A stretch of DNA of 64,000 bases from Streptomyces viridochromogenes DSM 40736 (GCF_000158955.1 NZ_GG657757.1:5386989-5450988); one strand, 5' to 3'; numbered from the stretch's first letter, positions 6,992-16,030 are shown. Notes: generated by a model from the letters alone, not told the origin. Numbers and translations are program-made.

Positions 6992-9304
6992 TCACTCCAC
7001 GCCGCCGACCTCCGTCTCGCACCGCAGCCGCCGGTCGGTGCCGAGCACCCGGACCGGGCCCGTGAGGGTGAGATGCGCGGTGTGCCGTACGTCCGCGCTC
7101 GACGCCGCCAGCCTCAGTTCCAGGGCGCCGGGTTCGACCACCCGGTGGCCCGAGCGGTCGGTGAAGGACGACAGGTCCGCGTGGAAGCGGAACGTCACCC
7201 GGACCGCCTCGCCCGGCGCCGCCGTCACCCGCTGGTAGCCGATCAGCCGCATGTCGGGGCGGGTCACCGACGCCACCGGATCGTGCAGGTACAGCTGCAC
7301 GACCTCCGCGCCCTCGCGGTCGCCCGTGTTGCGGACGGTCACCGACACGTCGTACGTCCCGTCCGTGCCGAGCTCCGCCGGCTCCGCGCCGCCCGTGCCG
7401 TCCTCCCACGCGAACGTCGTGTAGGAGCGGCCGTGGCCGAAGGCGTACAGCGGGGTCGGGTCGAGGTTGCTGACCTCGCCCGCGAGGCCGAGGGGCGGCT
7501 GGAGGTACGTCCAGGGCTGGCCGCCGGGGACCTGCGGGACGCTCACCGGGAGGCGGCCCGACGGGTTCACGCGGCCCGACAGCACTCCCGCCACCGCCGG
7601 GCCGCCCTCCTCCCCGGGGAAGAAGGCCTGCACGAGCGCGCCCAGGCGGCCGTGCCAGCGGCCCAGGGCGTAGGGGCGGCCGGTCAGCAGGACCAGCACC
7701 ACGGGGACGCCCGTGGCCAGCAGCGCGTCCAGCAGTTCGCCCTGGGCGCCCGGGAGCCTCAGGTCCGTCGCGTCGCAGCCCTCGCCCGAGGTGCCCCGGC
7801 CGAACAGGCCCGCCCGGTCGCCGAGGACCGCCACGCACACGTCCGCCTCCGCGGTACGGGCGACGGCCTCCTCGAAGCCCGTGGTGTCCGGGTCCGTGAC
7901 GTCGCAGCCCTGCGCGAACGTCACCTTGGCGTCGGGGAGTTCGGTGCGCAGGGCGTCCAGGACGGTCGGGATCTCGATGCCGACCGGCACGTCGGGGTGG
8001 TGGGGCAGGACGTGGGACGGGAAGGAGTAGCAGCCCAGCATGGCCAGGGCGTCGGCGGCCCGGGGGCCGACCACCGCGATGCGGGTGTCGGGGGCCAGCG
8101 GGAGCAGGCCGTCGGGGTTGTCGAGCAGGACGACGGACTCCTCGGCCAGGCGGCGGGCCAGGATGCGGTTGCCCGTCGAGTCGAGGTCGACCGCGGTGGC
8201 CGGCTCGGGGGCCCAGTCCTCGTCCAGCAGGCCCAGTTCGCACTTCTGGAGCAGGACACGGCGGGCCGCGCGGTCCACGAGCTCCTCGGGGATGCGGCCC
8301 GCCCGAACGGCGTCCAGCAGCGGAGGCCCGTAGCACTTGAGCGTGGGCAGTTCGACGTCGATGCCGGCCGTGAGCGCCGCGTGGGCCGCCTCGGCGGGGG
8401 TGCCGGCGACGCGGTGCAGGGTCTGGAGGAAGCCGATGCCGAAGTAGTCGGCGACCACCGTGCCGGTGAAGCCCCACTCCTCGCGCAGCAGGCGGGTCAG
8501 CAGCTCGGGGTCCGCGGAGGCCGGGACGCCGTCGGTCTCCGTGTAGGCGGCCATCACCGAGCGGGGCCCGCCCTCGCGCACCGCCATCTCGAAGGGCGGC
8601 AGGGTGACGTCCGCGAACTCGCGGACACCGGCCCGCACGGGCGCCAGGTTGCGTGCTCCGGCCGAGGAGGCGTACCCGGCGAAGTGCTTGAGCGTGGCGA
8701 CGACCCCGGCCGACTCCAGGCCCCGCACATACGCCGTGCCGATCGTGCCGACCAGGTACGGGTCCTCGCCGATGGTCTCCTCCACGCGCCCCCAGCGCGG
8801 ATCCCGGACGACGTCCAGGACCGGCGCGAGGCCCTGGTGGACGCCGGCCGAGCGCAGGTCGTCGCCGATGCGCCGGGCCATCTCCCCGACCAGCGGAGGA
8901 TCCCAGGTGGCGCCCCAGGCCAGGGGGACGGGGTAGGCCGTGGCCCGCCAGGCGGTGAAGCCGGCCAGGCACTCCTCGTGCGCGATCGCCGGGATGCCGA
9001 AGCGGCCCGCCTCGCTGATACGGCGCTGGGCGCGGGCTAGGGCCTGCGCGCCCAGCGCCGGGTCCACGGGGGCGGTGCCGAAGGAGCGCGTGAGCTGTCC
9101 CAGGCCGTGGGTGATCAGCTCGTCCCAGTCGTGGTCGGCGGTCATGTCGTGCTGGTGCGGGGCGACGCCGTCGCCGTCCGTCGCGGCGCCCACCCAGACG
9201 CCGTACAGCTGGGCGGTCTTCTCCTCCAGGGTCATCCGGGAGAGCAGGTCGTCGACGCGGGCGGCGGCGGTCAGGGCGGGGTCACGCCAGGGCGCGGTGG
9301 TCAT
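6992..9304 (-). CDS. glycoside hydrolase family 3 beta-glucosidase / beta-xylosidase
   Basis: A 770-residue three-domain GH3 enzyme that releases terminal sugars from beta-linked oligosaccharides. The N-terminal barrel has the substrate-binding stretch KHFAGY (about 206-211) and the nucleophile Asp286 in GTVVADYFG. The alpha/beta sandwich runs from about residue 390, and the C-terminal fibronectin-III-like domain starts around 640 (VTVRNTGDREGAEVVQLYL). No signal peptide is visible, so it is probably intracellular and acts on imported oligosaccharides. It is divergent from a LacI-type regulator, with paired operators between them, so substrate induction through that repressor is likely. Beta-xylosidase is as likely as glucosidase. 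Confidence 0.92.
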   Translation of the reverse strand: MTTAPWRDPALTAAARVDDLLSRMTLEEKTAQLYGVWVGAATDGDGVAPHQHDMTADHDWDELITHGLGQLTRSFGTAPVDPALGAQALARAQRRISEAGRFGIPAIAHEECLAGFTAWRATAYPVPLAWGATWDPPLVGEMARRIGDDLRSAGVHQGLAPVLDVVRDPRWGRVEETIGEDPYLVGTIGTAYVRGLESAGVVATLKHFAGYASSAGARNLAPVRAGVREFADVTLPPFEMAVREGGPRSVMAAYTETDGVPASADPELLTRLLREEWGFTGTVVADYFGIGFLQTLHRVAGTPAEAAHAALTAGIDVELPTLKCYGPPLLDAVRAGRIPEELVDRAARRVLLQKCELGLLDEDWAPEPATAVDLDSTGNRILARRLAEESVVLLDNPDGLLPLAPDTRIAVVGPRAADALAMLGCYSFPSHVLPHHPDVPVGIEIPTVLDALRTELPDAKVTFAQGCDVTDPDTTGFEEAVARTAEADVCVAVLGDRAGLFGRGTSGEGCDATDLRLPGAQGELLDALLATGVPVVLVLLTGRPYALGRWHGRLGALVQAFFPGEEGGPAVAGVLSGRVNPSGRLPVSVPQVPGGQPWTYLQPPLGLAGEVSNLDPTPLYAFGHGRSYTTFAWEDGTGGAEPAELGTDGTYDVSVTVRNTGDREGAEVVQLYLHDPVASVTRPDMRLIGYQRVTAAPGEAVRVTFRFHADLSSFTDRSGHRVVEPGALELRLAASSADVRHTAHLTLTGPVRVLGTDRRLRCETEVGGVE

Positions 9305-9397
9305 GAAGCTCCTGTCGGGTGGACGGGACGGCCCTCTGACGGATGGTGCTGACGAGCGCGTGAACGGTGCTGACGATCGTCTCCCGCGCCCGGTTTC

Positions 9398-9435
9398 ACG
9401 AATGTTTCGTTATACACGTCGAATGTTCCGGGAAC
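9398..9435. promoter_or_regulatory. tandem LacI-family operator sites
   Basis: CGAATGTTTCG (9399-9409) and CGAATGTTCCG (9420-9430) differ at one base and their starts are 21 bp apart, two helical turns. The first extends to the palindrome ACGAA-N3-TTCGT (9398-9410). The second overlaps GTTCC-G-GGAAC (9425-9435). They sit between the divergent GH3 and regulator genes, where a LacI-type repressor controlling both would bind. Confidence 0.7.
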
Positions 9436-9489
9436 CTATGGCGCCATGAGGACTTCGTCAAGGGGGCCCGCAGGGATACGATCGCCGCC

Positions 9490-10557
9490 ATGACTTCCCC
9501 GGAGCCCGTTGAAAGCCGGACGCAAACCCGGACGCAGGGGCGCACCGCGCAGACCGCGACGCTCGCCGAGATCGCCCGTGAGGCCGGTGTGTCGGCGCCG
9601 ACTGTTTCGAAGGTCCTCAACGGCCGGGCCGACGTCGCCCCCGCCACCCGGGCCCGCGTCGAGGAACTGCTGCGCGCCCACGGCTACCGGCGCCGCCGCG
9701 CCGAAGCGACCCGTTCGCCCCTGATCGACCTGGTCTTCCACGAACTGGAGAGCGCCTGGGCGCTGGAGGTCATCCGGGGCGTGGAGAACGTCGCCCGGGA
9801 CGCGGGGCTCAGCGTGGTGCTGTCCGAGAGCGCGGGGCGGCTCACCCCCGGCCGGACCTGGGCCGACCAGGTCGCCGCCCGCCGCCCGCACGGCGTGATC
9901 CTGGTGCTGTCCGGGCTCGACGAGTCGCAGCGGGCGCTGCTGACCAGCCGCTCCATCCCGTTCGTGGTGATGGACCCGGCCGGTGACCCGGGGGCCGATG
10001 TGCCGTCGATCGGCGCGACCAACTGGCAGGGCGGCCTCGCGGCCACCCGGCACCTGGTCGAGCTGGGGCACCGCCGGATCGGCGCGATCAGCGGGCCGTC
10101 GCAGATGATGTGCAGCCGTGCCCGTGTCGACGGCTACCGGGCCGCCCTGGAGACGGCCGGGCTGCCGGTGGACCCCGCGCTGATCGCGAACGGCGACTTC
10201 CACCACGAGGCCGGCTACCGGCTGGGCCTGGAGCTGCTGCGCCGCCCCGACCGGCCGACCGCGGTCTTCGCGGGGAACGACCTCCAGGCGCTCGGGCTGT
10301 ACGAGGCCGCCCGCGAGCTGGGGCTGCGCATCCCCGAGGACCTGAGCGTGGTCGGCTTCGACGACCTGCCGGTGGCGCCCCTGGTCGGGCCGCCGCTGAC
10401 GACCGTACGGCAGCCGCTGACGGAGATGGCCGAGGCGGCGGCCAAGCTGGTCCTGGACCTCGGCCGCGAGGAGGGCACTCCGGCCGCCACGCGGGTGGAA
10501 CTGGCGACGAGCCTGGTGGTGCGGAGCAGTACGGCGGGGCCGGTGGCCGGAAGCTGA
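9490..10557 (+). CDS. LacI-family transcriptional regulator of the adjacent GH3 gene
   Basis: A 355-residue LacI/GalR repressor. The helix-turn-helix is near residues 22-45 (TLAEIAREAGVSAPTVSKVLNG) with a hinge helix after it. The periplasmic-binding-protein-like sugar domain follows, with the typical GHRRIGAISG, VFAGNDLQALG and SVVGFDDLPVAPLVGPPLTTVRQP stretches. The ATG at 9490 is chosen because upstream in-frame starts would place the operator sites inside the gene. It resembles Streptomyces regulators of beta-xylosidase and xylan genes. Control of itself and of the divergent GH3 gene is inferred from the shared operators. Confidence 0.9.
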   Translation: MTSPEPVESRTQTRTQGRTAQTATLAEIAREAGVSAPTVSKVLNGRADVAPATRARVEELLRAHGYRRRRAEATRSPLIDLVFHELESAWALEVIRGVENVARDAGLSVVLSESAGRLTPGRTWADQVAARRPHGVILVLSGLDESQRALLTSRSIPFVVMDPAGDPGADVPSIGATNWQGGLAATRHLVELGHRRIGAISGPSQMMCSRARVDGYRAALETAGLPVDPALIANGDFHHEAGYRLGLELLRRPDRPTAVFAGNDLQALGLYEAARELGLRIPEDLSVVGFDDLPVAPLVGPPLTTVRQPLTEMAEAAAKLVLDLGREEGTPAATRVELATSLVVRSSTAGPVAGS

Positions 10558-10720
10558 CGTATCGACGAGTGGATCAGGCGTCTCCCCACCCCTCCGAAGT
10601 CAATCGGTTACACCACCGAAACTTTCGTACCGGTGGCACTGAGGTGAGACCGGGCCCGGAAGCCTGAGAATTTCCGAAGAAAACGCGCCCCGAGGTCCCT
10701 GCCGGTAATAATTCGGACTT

Positions 10721-11776
10721 ATGTTCCTGCCCGTGACGGGACACGACTCGGACGGGGACGAGGGCGGACACACGGGCCGGCGGCCGACCGTGCTGCGGAC
10801 CGCCGGCCTCACGCTGGCAGCCCTGCTGGTGCTGGCCACCGGGGCGGCGGGCTGGGCCTACCGGCATCTCGACAACAACATCACCAGCGTCGACATCGAC
10901 AACGCGCTGGGCGACGACCGCCCGCCGAAGCCGGTGGCCACGCCGTCGTCCTCGGCACCGGCCCTGCCCGGCGGTGCGCTCAACATCCTCGTGCTGGGCT
11001 CCGACTCGCGCAGCGGCGAGGAGAACCGGAGGCTCGGCGGCGGTGACAGCTCCGGTGCCCGCTCCGACACGGCCATGGTCGTCCACCTCGACGCCGGGCG
11101 GACCGCCGCGACGGTGGTGAGCATCCCGCGCGACACCCTGGTCACCCGCCCGTCCTGCCCCCGCCCGTCCGGCGGGTCGACGTCCGTCGCGTACGGCTCC
11201 ATGTTCAACAGCGCCTACGCGGTGGGCGGTCCGGTCTGCGCGGTGAAGACCGTCGAGTCGATCACCGGCGTCCGGATGGACCACTACGTCGAGATCGACT
11301 TCTCCGGTTTCGCGAGGCTCGTGGACGCGCTCGGCGGCGTCACCGTCACCACGGACGAGGACATCGACGACCTCGACAGCCACCTGCGCCTGAAGGCCGG
11401 CACCCACCACCTCGACGGCACCCGGGCCCTCGCCCTCGCCCGCACCCGGCACGGCGTCGGCGACGGCAGCGACCTCGGCCGCATCGGCCTCCAGCAGACG
11501 CTGGTGAAGGCCCTGCTGGAGCGGATCGCCGCCCAGGACCTGTTCACCGACCCGGCGAAGGTGTACCGGGTCGCCGACACGGTCACCGCCGGCCTCACCA
11601 CCGACACCGGCCTGGACTCCCTCGCCGAGCTGACCCGGCTCGGACAGAGCCTGAGGGGCCTCACGGCGAGCGAGGTGCGGACGGTGACGATGCCGGTGAT
11701 GCGGGCACCGTCGGACCCCAACCGGGTGGTGGCCGAGGAGCCGGAGGCGCGGGAGCTGTGGGAGTCGCTGCGCTGA
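10721..11776 (+). CDS. LytR-CpsA-Psr (LCP) family cell-wall glycopolymer ligase
   Basis: A membrane-anchored phosphotransferase that attaches teichoic-acid-like or other glycopolymers to peptidoglycan. After a short cytoplasmic tail there is one transmembrane helix (TAGLTLAALLVLATGAAGWAY, about residues 27-47). The LCP domain follows: NILVLGSDSR, the conserved RSDTAMVVHLD, VVSIPRDTLV, FARLVDALGGV and the Arg-containing ALALARTRHG. The 351-residue length is typical. The start could be the ATG at 10721 or the GTG at 10733. No ribosome-binding site precedes the ATG but an AT-rich TAATAAT sits about 10 bases upstream, so a leaderless message is possible. Confidence 0.92.
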   Translation: MFLPVTGHDSDGDEGGHTGRRPTVLRTAGLTLAALLVLATGAAGWAYRHLDNNITSVDIDNALGDDRPPKPVATPSSSAPALPGGALNILVLGSDSRSGEENRRLGGGDSSGARSDTAMVVHLDAGRTAATVVSIPRDTLVTRPSCPRPSGGSTSVAYGSMFNSAYAVGGPVCAVKTVESITGVRMDHYVEIDFSGFARLVDALGGVTVTTDEDIDDLDSHLRLKAGTHHLDGTRALALARTRHGVGDGSDLGRIGLQQTLVKALLERIAAQDLFTDPAKVYRVADTVTAGLTTDTGLDSLAELTRLGQSLRGLTASEVRTVTMPVMRAPSDPNRVVAEEPEARELWESLR

Positions 11777-11825
11777 CCTGCGGCGACGCCGTCCGGGAAA
11801 AATCTTCGAAGAAATGCGTCGACCG

Positions 11826-11852
11826 TGTCGATCCGGGCGTCTCCCGATCGAC
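11826..11852 (+). promoter_or_regulatory. ECF42-type sigma factor promoter
   Basis: TGTCGA (11826-11831) and CGAC (11849-11852) are separated by 17 bases. This matches the -35 TGTCGA / -10 CGA(C/T) pattern I recall for ECF42 sigma factors in Streptomyces. It lies 52 bases upstream of the DGPF gene, which precedes the ECF42 gene, consistent with autoregulation. Confidence 0.65.
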
Positions 11853-11904
11853 GCAGGGGTGAGAGCGGGGAGAGGCCCCGCTCGCCGAAGCCCGAGGAGT
11901 CACC

Positions 11905-12261
11905 ATGCCGCGCTTTCTCACCCTGATCCGCATCGACGAGAAGAACGCCCCCGCCGACGGCCCGAGCCCCGAACTCATGGAGCGGATGGGCAAGCTGCTG
12001 GAGGAGATCACCAAGGCCGGGGTCATGCTCGACACGGCCGGGCTCACCCCGACCGCGGACGGCAGCCGGGTGACCTGGGAGGGCGGGCAGCTGTCCGTCA
12101 CCGACGGGCCGTTCACCGAGACCAAGGAGGTCATCGGCGGGTACTCGATCAGCCAGTGCAAGGACAAGGCCGAGGCCATCGAGTGGACCAAGCGGTTCCT
12201 GTCCCTGCACGAGGACTACTGGACGATCACCGCGGAGGTCCGGCAGATCGCCGAGGACTGA
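11905..12261 (+). CDS. DGPF-domain (YCII-related) protein
   Basis: A 118-residue YCII/DGPF-family protein with the name-giving motif in VTDGPFTETKEVIGGY (about 71-86) and the ferredoxin-like fold pattern of the family. The ATG has GAGGAG upstream. DGPF genes are the standard genomic partners of ECF42 sigma factors, and the sigma gene follows 47 bases downstream. The biochemical role of DGPF proteins is not established; regulation of the partner sigma and a stress-sensing or enzymatic role have both been considered. Expression from the ECF42-type promoter upstream is inferred. Confidence 0.9.
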   Translation: MPRFLTLIRIDEKNAPADGPSPELMERMGKLLEEITKAGVMLDTAGLTPTADGSRVTWEGGQLSVTDGPFTETKEVIGGYSISQCKDKAEAIEWTKRFLSLHEDYWTITAEVRQIAED

Positions 12262-12308
12262 CCCGTCCTGCTTGGCCGGGCGGCGCCAGGGGTGTCTGAT
12301 GGTGGACC

Positions 12309-13589
12309 GTGACCCCGCAGCCCACCCCGCCCCCGGCGCCCCGGCCCGACCGGGCCGCCGAGGCCATCGAGACCGTCTTCCGCATGGAGTCGCCTCGCAT
12401 CATCGCCGGCGTCACCCGCGTCGTCCGGGACGTCGGCATCGCCGAGGAACTCGCGCAGGACGCGCTGGTCGCCGCGCTGGAGCGGTGGCCGCGGGACGGG
12501 GTGCCGGACAACCCGGGCGCCTGGCTCATGGCCACCGCCCGGCACCGCGCCGTCGACCTCGTCCGCCGCCGCGAGAACTACGCCCGCAAGCTCGCGGAGA
12601 TCGGCCGGGCCCTGCCCGACGCGGCCCCGCCGGAGGAGCCCGCCGACCCCGAGGACATCGACGACGACCTGCTCCGCCTGGTCTTCACGGCCTGCCACCC
12701 GGTCCTGTCCACCGAGGCCCGCACCGCCCTCACCCTGCGCCTGCTCGGCGGCCTGACCACGGCCGAGATCGCCCGCGCCTTCCTGGTCCCCGAACCGACG
12801 GTCGCCCAGCGCGTCGTCCGGGCCAAACGCACCCTGGCGACCCGGAACATCGCCTTCGAGGTGCCCTACGGCCCCGACCGCGAGGCCCGCCTCGGCTCGG
12901 TCCTGGACGTCATCTACCTCATCTTCAACGAGGGGTACGCCGCCACGGCCGGTGACGACTGGCTGCGCCCCTCCCTGTGCGAGGACGCCCTGCGCCTGGC
13001 CCGGGTGCTCTCGGGCCTCATGCCGAAGGAACCCGAGGTGCACGGTCTGACCGCGCTCCTGGAGCTCCAGGCGTCCCGCACGGCCGCCCGCACCGGCCCC
13101 TCCGGCGAACCCGTCCTCCTCAGGGACCAGAACCGCGCCCGCTGGAACCGCATGCTCATCGCCCGCGGCGTCACCGCGCTGGGCAGGGCCGAGGCCACCT
13201 CCTCCGGCGTCCCGGGCCCGTACCTCCTCCAGGCCGCCATCGCCGCCTGCCACGCGCACGCGTACACCTACGAGGAGACCGACTGGCCCCGCATCGCCAC
13301 TCTGTACGGCCTCCTGGCCGCCCGCGCCCCGTCCCCGGTCGTGGAACTCAACCGCGCGGTGGCCGTCTCGATGTCCGAGGGCCCGGGCCCCGCCCTCACC
13401 CTCGTCGACGCCCTCGCGGCCGAACCCGCCCTGCGCGACTACCACCTGCTCCCCAGCGTCCGCGCCGACCTGCTCGCCCGCCTGGGCCGCCCGGCGGAGG
13501 CCCGTGCGGAGTTCGAGCGGGCGGCGTCCCTCACCCGGAACGAACGCGAGCGGGAGTTGCTGACGCGCAGGGCGGCTGAGCAGGCCTGA
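12309..13589 (+). CDS. ECF42-group RNA polymerase sigma factor with C-terminal extension
   Basis: A 426-residue ECF sigma factor. Sigma2 occupies roughly residues 20-90 (AEELAQDALVAALERWP and AWLMATARHRAVDLVRRR) and sigma4 roughly residues 120-180 (LTTAEIARAFLVPEPTVAQRVVRAKR). The long C-terminal half (about 190-426) is the TPR-like extension typical of ECF42, containing VIYLIFNEGYAAT and LNRAVAVSMSEGPGPAL. There is no anti-sigma gene nearby, as expected for this group. The GTG start at 12309 follows the DGPF gene. It converges with the methyltransferase gene, leaving only three bases between them. Confidence 0.93.
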   Translation: MTPQPTPPPAPRPDRAAEAIETVFRMESPRIIAGVTRVVRDVGIAEELAQDALVAALERWPRDGVPDNPGAWLMATARHRAVDLVRRRENYARKLAEIGRALPDAAPPEEPADPEDIDDDLLRLVFTACHPVLSTEARTALTLRLLGGLTTAEIARAFLVPEPTVAQRVVRAKRTLATRNIAFEVPYGPDREARLGSVLDVIYLIFNEGYAATAGDDWLRPSLCEDALRLARVLSGLMPKEPEVHGLTALLELQASRTAARTGPSGEPVLLRDQNRARWNRMLIARGVTALGRAEATSSGVPGPYLLQAAIAACHAHAYTYEETDWPRIATLYGLLAARAPSPVVELNRAVAVSMSEGPGPALTLVDALAAEPALRDYHLLPSVRADLLARLGRPAEARAEFERAASLTRNERERELLTRRAAEQA

Positions 13590-13592
13590 CGG

Positions 13593-14780
13593 CTACACCT
13601 GAACGGGGTGGCCGATGAGCATGGCCGGTGCTCCCGCGACCCGGGTCAGGAACACCGTGGCCGCGTGCGGGCCCTGCGGCTTGACCTTCCTGCGGAGTTC
13701 CTCCGGCTCGACCGCCGAACCCCGCTTCTTCACGGTGAGGTTGCCGACCTGACGCTCCCGCAGCAGGGCCTTCAGCTTCTTGACGTTGAAGGGGAGGTGG
13801 TCGGTGATCTCGTAGGCCGTGGCGTACGGGGTCGGGCGCAGGGCGTCGGAGGTGACGTAGGCGATGGTCGCGTCCAGGAGGCCGCCGTCGACCTCGTCGG
13901 CGACCTCGGCGACCAGGTGGGCGCGGATGACGGCGCCGTCGGGCTCGTAGAGGTACCGGCCGGGCGGGCGGACGTCCGGGTCGGGCAGGCCCCGGGAGAG
14001 CAGGGTGCGCGGGCCCGGCAGCAGGGTGGCACGGACCGCCCCCGGCTCGGTGCCGAACCACAGCACGGCCTCCTTCACGTCCCCGCCGTCGGAGATCCAC
14101 TCGGCCCCGGCGTCCTCGGGGACCGCCTCGTGCGGGACGCCGGGGGCGATCTTCAGAGCGGCGGCACGGGGAGCGCGGCGGGCGGCGGACACCGCCCAGG
14201 ACAGGGGCGGCGAGTACGCCTCCGGGTCGAAGATCCGGCCGCGTCCGCCGCGCCTGGCGGGGTCGACGAACACGGCGTCGTACCCGGCCGTGTCGACCTC
14301 CGCGACATCGGCCTCCCGCACCTCGATCAGGCCGGCCAGCCCCAGCGCGTCGGCGTTCGCCCGCGCCGCCGCGGCCGTCAGCGGGTCCCGGTCCACGGCC
14401 AGCACCCGGATCCCCGCCCGGGCCAGCGCGATCGCGTCGCCCCCGATGCCGCAGCACAGGTCGGCGACCGAGGCCACGCCCAGGTCCGCGAACCGCCGCG
14501 CCCGGTAGGCCGCCACGCTCGCCCGGGTCGACTGCTCCACCCCGTTCGGCGTGAAGAACATCCGCCCCGCGTCCTCGGCCCCGAACTTCACCGCCGCCCG
14601 CTGCCGCAGCCGCGCCTGGCCGAGCGCCGCCGACACCAGCTCGGCGGGGTGCTCCCGCCGCAACCGGGTCGCGACGGCCAGTTCCTGAGCCGGGTCGGTG
14701 TCCCGCACCTCCTCGAGGAGGGCACGGCCTTCGGGGGTGAGGAGGAGGGCGAGGTCGTTCACCGGTTCATTGTCGGCCAC
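13593..14780 (-). CDS. class I SAM-dependent methyltransferase (THUMP-like domain)
   Basis: A 395-residue protein. The Rossmann methyltransferase core has SAM motif I ASVADLCCGIGGDAIALA (about 100-117), the acidic loop VLAVDRDPLT and the motif IV-like VFVDPARRGGRGR. The C-terminal part (LPFNVKKLKALLRERQVGNLTVKKRG) resembles the THUMP-like domain of actinobacterial methyltransferases that probably act on RNA. The substrate is unknown. The GTG at 14780 is chosen because longer readings cross the divergent lipoprotein promoter region; a GTG at 14762 is the alternative. Confidence 0.85.
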   Translation of the reverse strand: MADNEPVNDLALLLTPEGRALLEEVRDTDPAQELAVATRLRREHPAELVSAALGQARLRQRAAVKFGAEDAGRMFFTPNGVEQSTRASVAAYRARRFADLGVASVADLCCGIGGDAIALARAGIRVLAVDRDPLTAAAARANADALGLAGLIEVREADVAEVDTAGYDAVFVDPARRGGRGRIFDPEAYSPPLSWAVSAARRAPRAAALKIAPGVPHEAVPEDAGAEWISDGGDVKEAVLWFGTEPGAVRATLLPGPRTLLSRGLPDPDVRPPGRYLYEPDGAVIRAHLVAEVADEVDGGLLDATIAYVTSDALRPTPYATAYEITDHLPFNVKKLKALLRERQVGNLTVKKRGSAVEPEELRRKVKPQGPHAATVFLTRVAGAPAMLIGHPVQV

Positions 14781-14880
14781 GGCGCCGGGAGGAAGGTGTG
14801 TGGGCCAGTCGGTGGATCGTGTGCCGCCGGTCGCGGTGTCGGGGGCGCTCCGAGCCGGTCGGCTGCGAGGATCCGACACC

Positions 14881-15804
14881 ATGCGAGCGGTCGTACAAAA
14901 TGACAAAAGGCGGGCATCTGGCGGTGTGCGGATCGGTCTCACCGTGCTCGCCCTCGCCGCCATCGCCGCGGGCTGCACGCAGGACGCGGACGAGCGGATC
15001 ACTCCGGCCGGCGGCCAGCAGCCCATCGACGCGCCCGCCGCCCGGGCGCTCGACTCCTACGCCACCAGGCTGCGCGCCGCGCACGCCGTCCGGGTCGCCG
15101 CCGCGCGCCGCTGGGGCCTCAAGAAGGTCCCGCTGAGCGCCCCGCCGGCCCCCACGAAGAAGCCGAGGATCAAGACCCGCAAGGGCTTCGAGGTGACAGG
15201 CCACCGGAGGCTGAACCTCCCGCCCGTCTTCACCACGATCCCCACCCGGGACAAGGTCGTCTTCCTCACCGTCGACGACGGCGTCGAGAAGGACCCGGAG
15301 TTCCTGCGGATGATGGACGACCTGAAGATCCCGTACAGCGCCTTCCTCAGCGGCCTGCTGGTCAAGGACGACTACCGCTACTTCAAGAAGATGCAGAACC
15401 GAGGGGTGGCCCTGAACAACCACACCGTCCGGCACCGCTACCTGCCGGGCCTGACCTACCGCGGGCAGAGGCGCGAGATCTGCGGCATGCAGCGGTACCT
15501 CGAGCTGCGCTACGGCACCCGCCCCACCCTCTTCCGCCCGCCCTACGGCAACTACGACAGGGCGACCCTGCGCGCCGCCAAGTCCTGCGGCATCCGGTAC
15601 GTGCCCCTGTGGGCCGAGGAGGTCTTCGTCGACCACTGGGAGTACCGCGAGGGAGACGGAAAACTGCGCCCGGGCGACATCGTGCTCACCCACTTCCGGG
15701 GACGCCAGCAGTGGAAGGGCACCATGCCGGACATGATCCGCCGCTTCCTGAACAGGGTCACGGCCGACGGGTACGCGGTGGGGCGGCTGGAGGACTACCT
15801 GTGA
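14881..15804 (+). CDS. polysaccharide deacetylase lipoprotein (NodB family)
   Basis: A 307-residue exported CE4-type deacetylase. The lipoprotein signal ends at LAAIAAGC, with the lipidated Cys near residue 37. The NodB domain shows motif 1 FLTVDDGVEKD (catalytic Asp and metal Asp), motif 2 NHTVRHRYL (metal His pair), motif 3 RPPYGNYD and motif 5 DIVLTHFRG. Likely substrates are N-acetyl groups of cell-wall glycans or chitin-like polymers outside the membrane. The ATG start at 14881 is divergent from the methyltransferase. It ends 50 bases before the first groES CIRCE element. Confidence 0.9.
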   Translation: MRAVVQNDKRRASGGVRIGLTVLALAAIAAGCTQDADERITPAGGQQPIDAPAARALDSYATRLRAAHAVRVAAARRWGLKKVPLSAPPAPTKKPRIKTRKGFEVTGHRRLNLPPVFTTIPTRDKVVFLTVDDGVEKDPEFLRMMDDLKIPYSAFLSGLLVKDDYRYFKKMQNRGVALNNHTVRHRYLPGLTYRGQRREICGMQRYLELRYGTRPTLFRPPYGNYDRATLRAAKSCGIRYVPLWAEEVFVDHWEYREGDGKLRPGDIVLTHFRGRQQWKGTMPDMIRRFLNRVTADGYAVGRLEDYL

Positions 15805-15857
15805 GGCCCCGGAGGGCCGCCGTCGGGAGGACCGCCTGGCCGACGCGCCGCCGACAA

Positions 15858-15884
15858 TTAGCAGTCCGCTTGACCGAGTGCTAA
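15858..15884. promoter_or_regulatory. CIRCE operator 1 (HrcA) overlapping groES promoter -35
   Basis: TTAGCAGTC-N9-GAGTGCTAA differs from the CIRCE consensus TTAGCACTC-N9-GAGTGCTAA at one base. The nine-base spacer contains TTGACC (15870-15875), the likely -35. CATAGT (15892-15897) is the matching -10, with a 16-base gap. HrcA bound here would directly block RNA polymerase. Confidence 0.9.
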
Positions 15885-15904
15885 TCACGGTCATAGTCTC
15901 GGCT

Positions 15905-15931
15905 CTGGCACTCCCCCCTGGAGAGTGCCAA
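15905..15931. promoter_or_regulatory. CIRCE operator 2 (HrcA)
   Basis: CTGGCACTC-N9-GAGTGCCAA is a second CIRCE-type inverted repeat 20 bases after the first. It lies at or just past the expected transcription start of groES, about 100 bases before the GTG. It would bind HrcA cooperatively with operator 1. Confidence 0.88.
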
Positions 15932-16030
15932 CACAGCGACGGGCAGGTCCGGCACCCGCGACGACGGATCCACCTGGTCGCCACCTCAGACAGTTAACCC
16001 CGTGAGATCTCCGAAGGGGGAGGTCGGATC

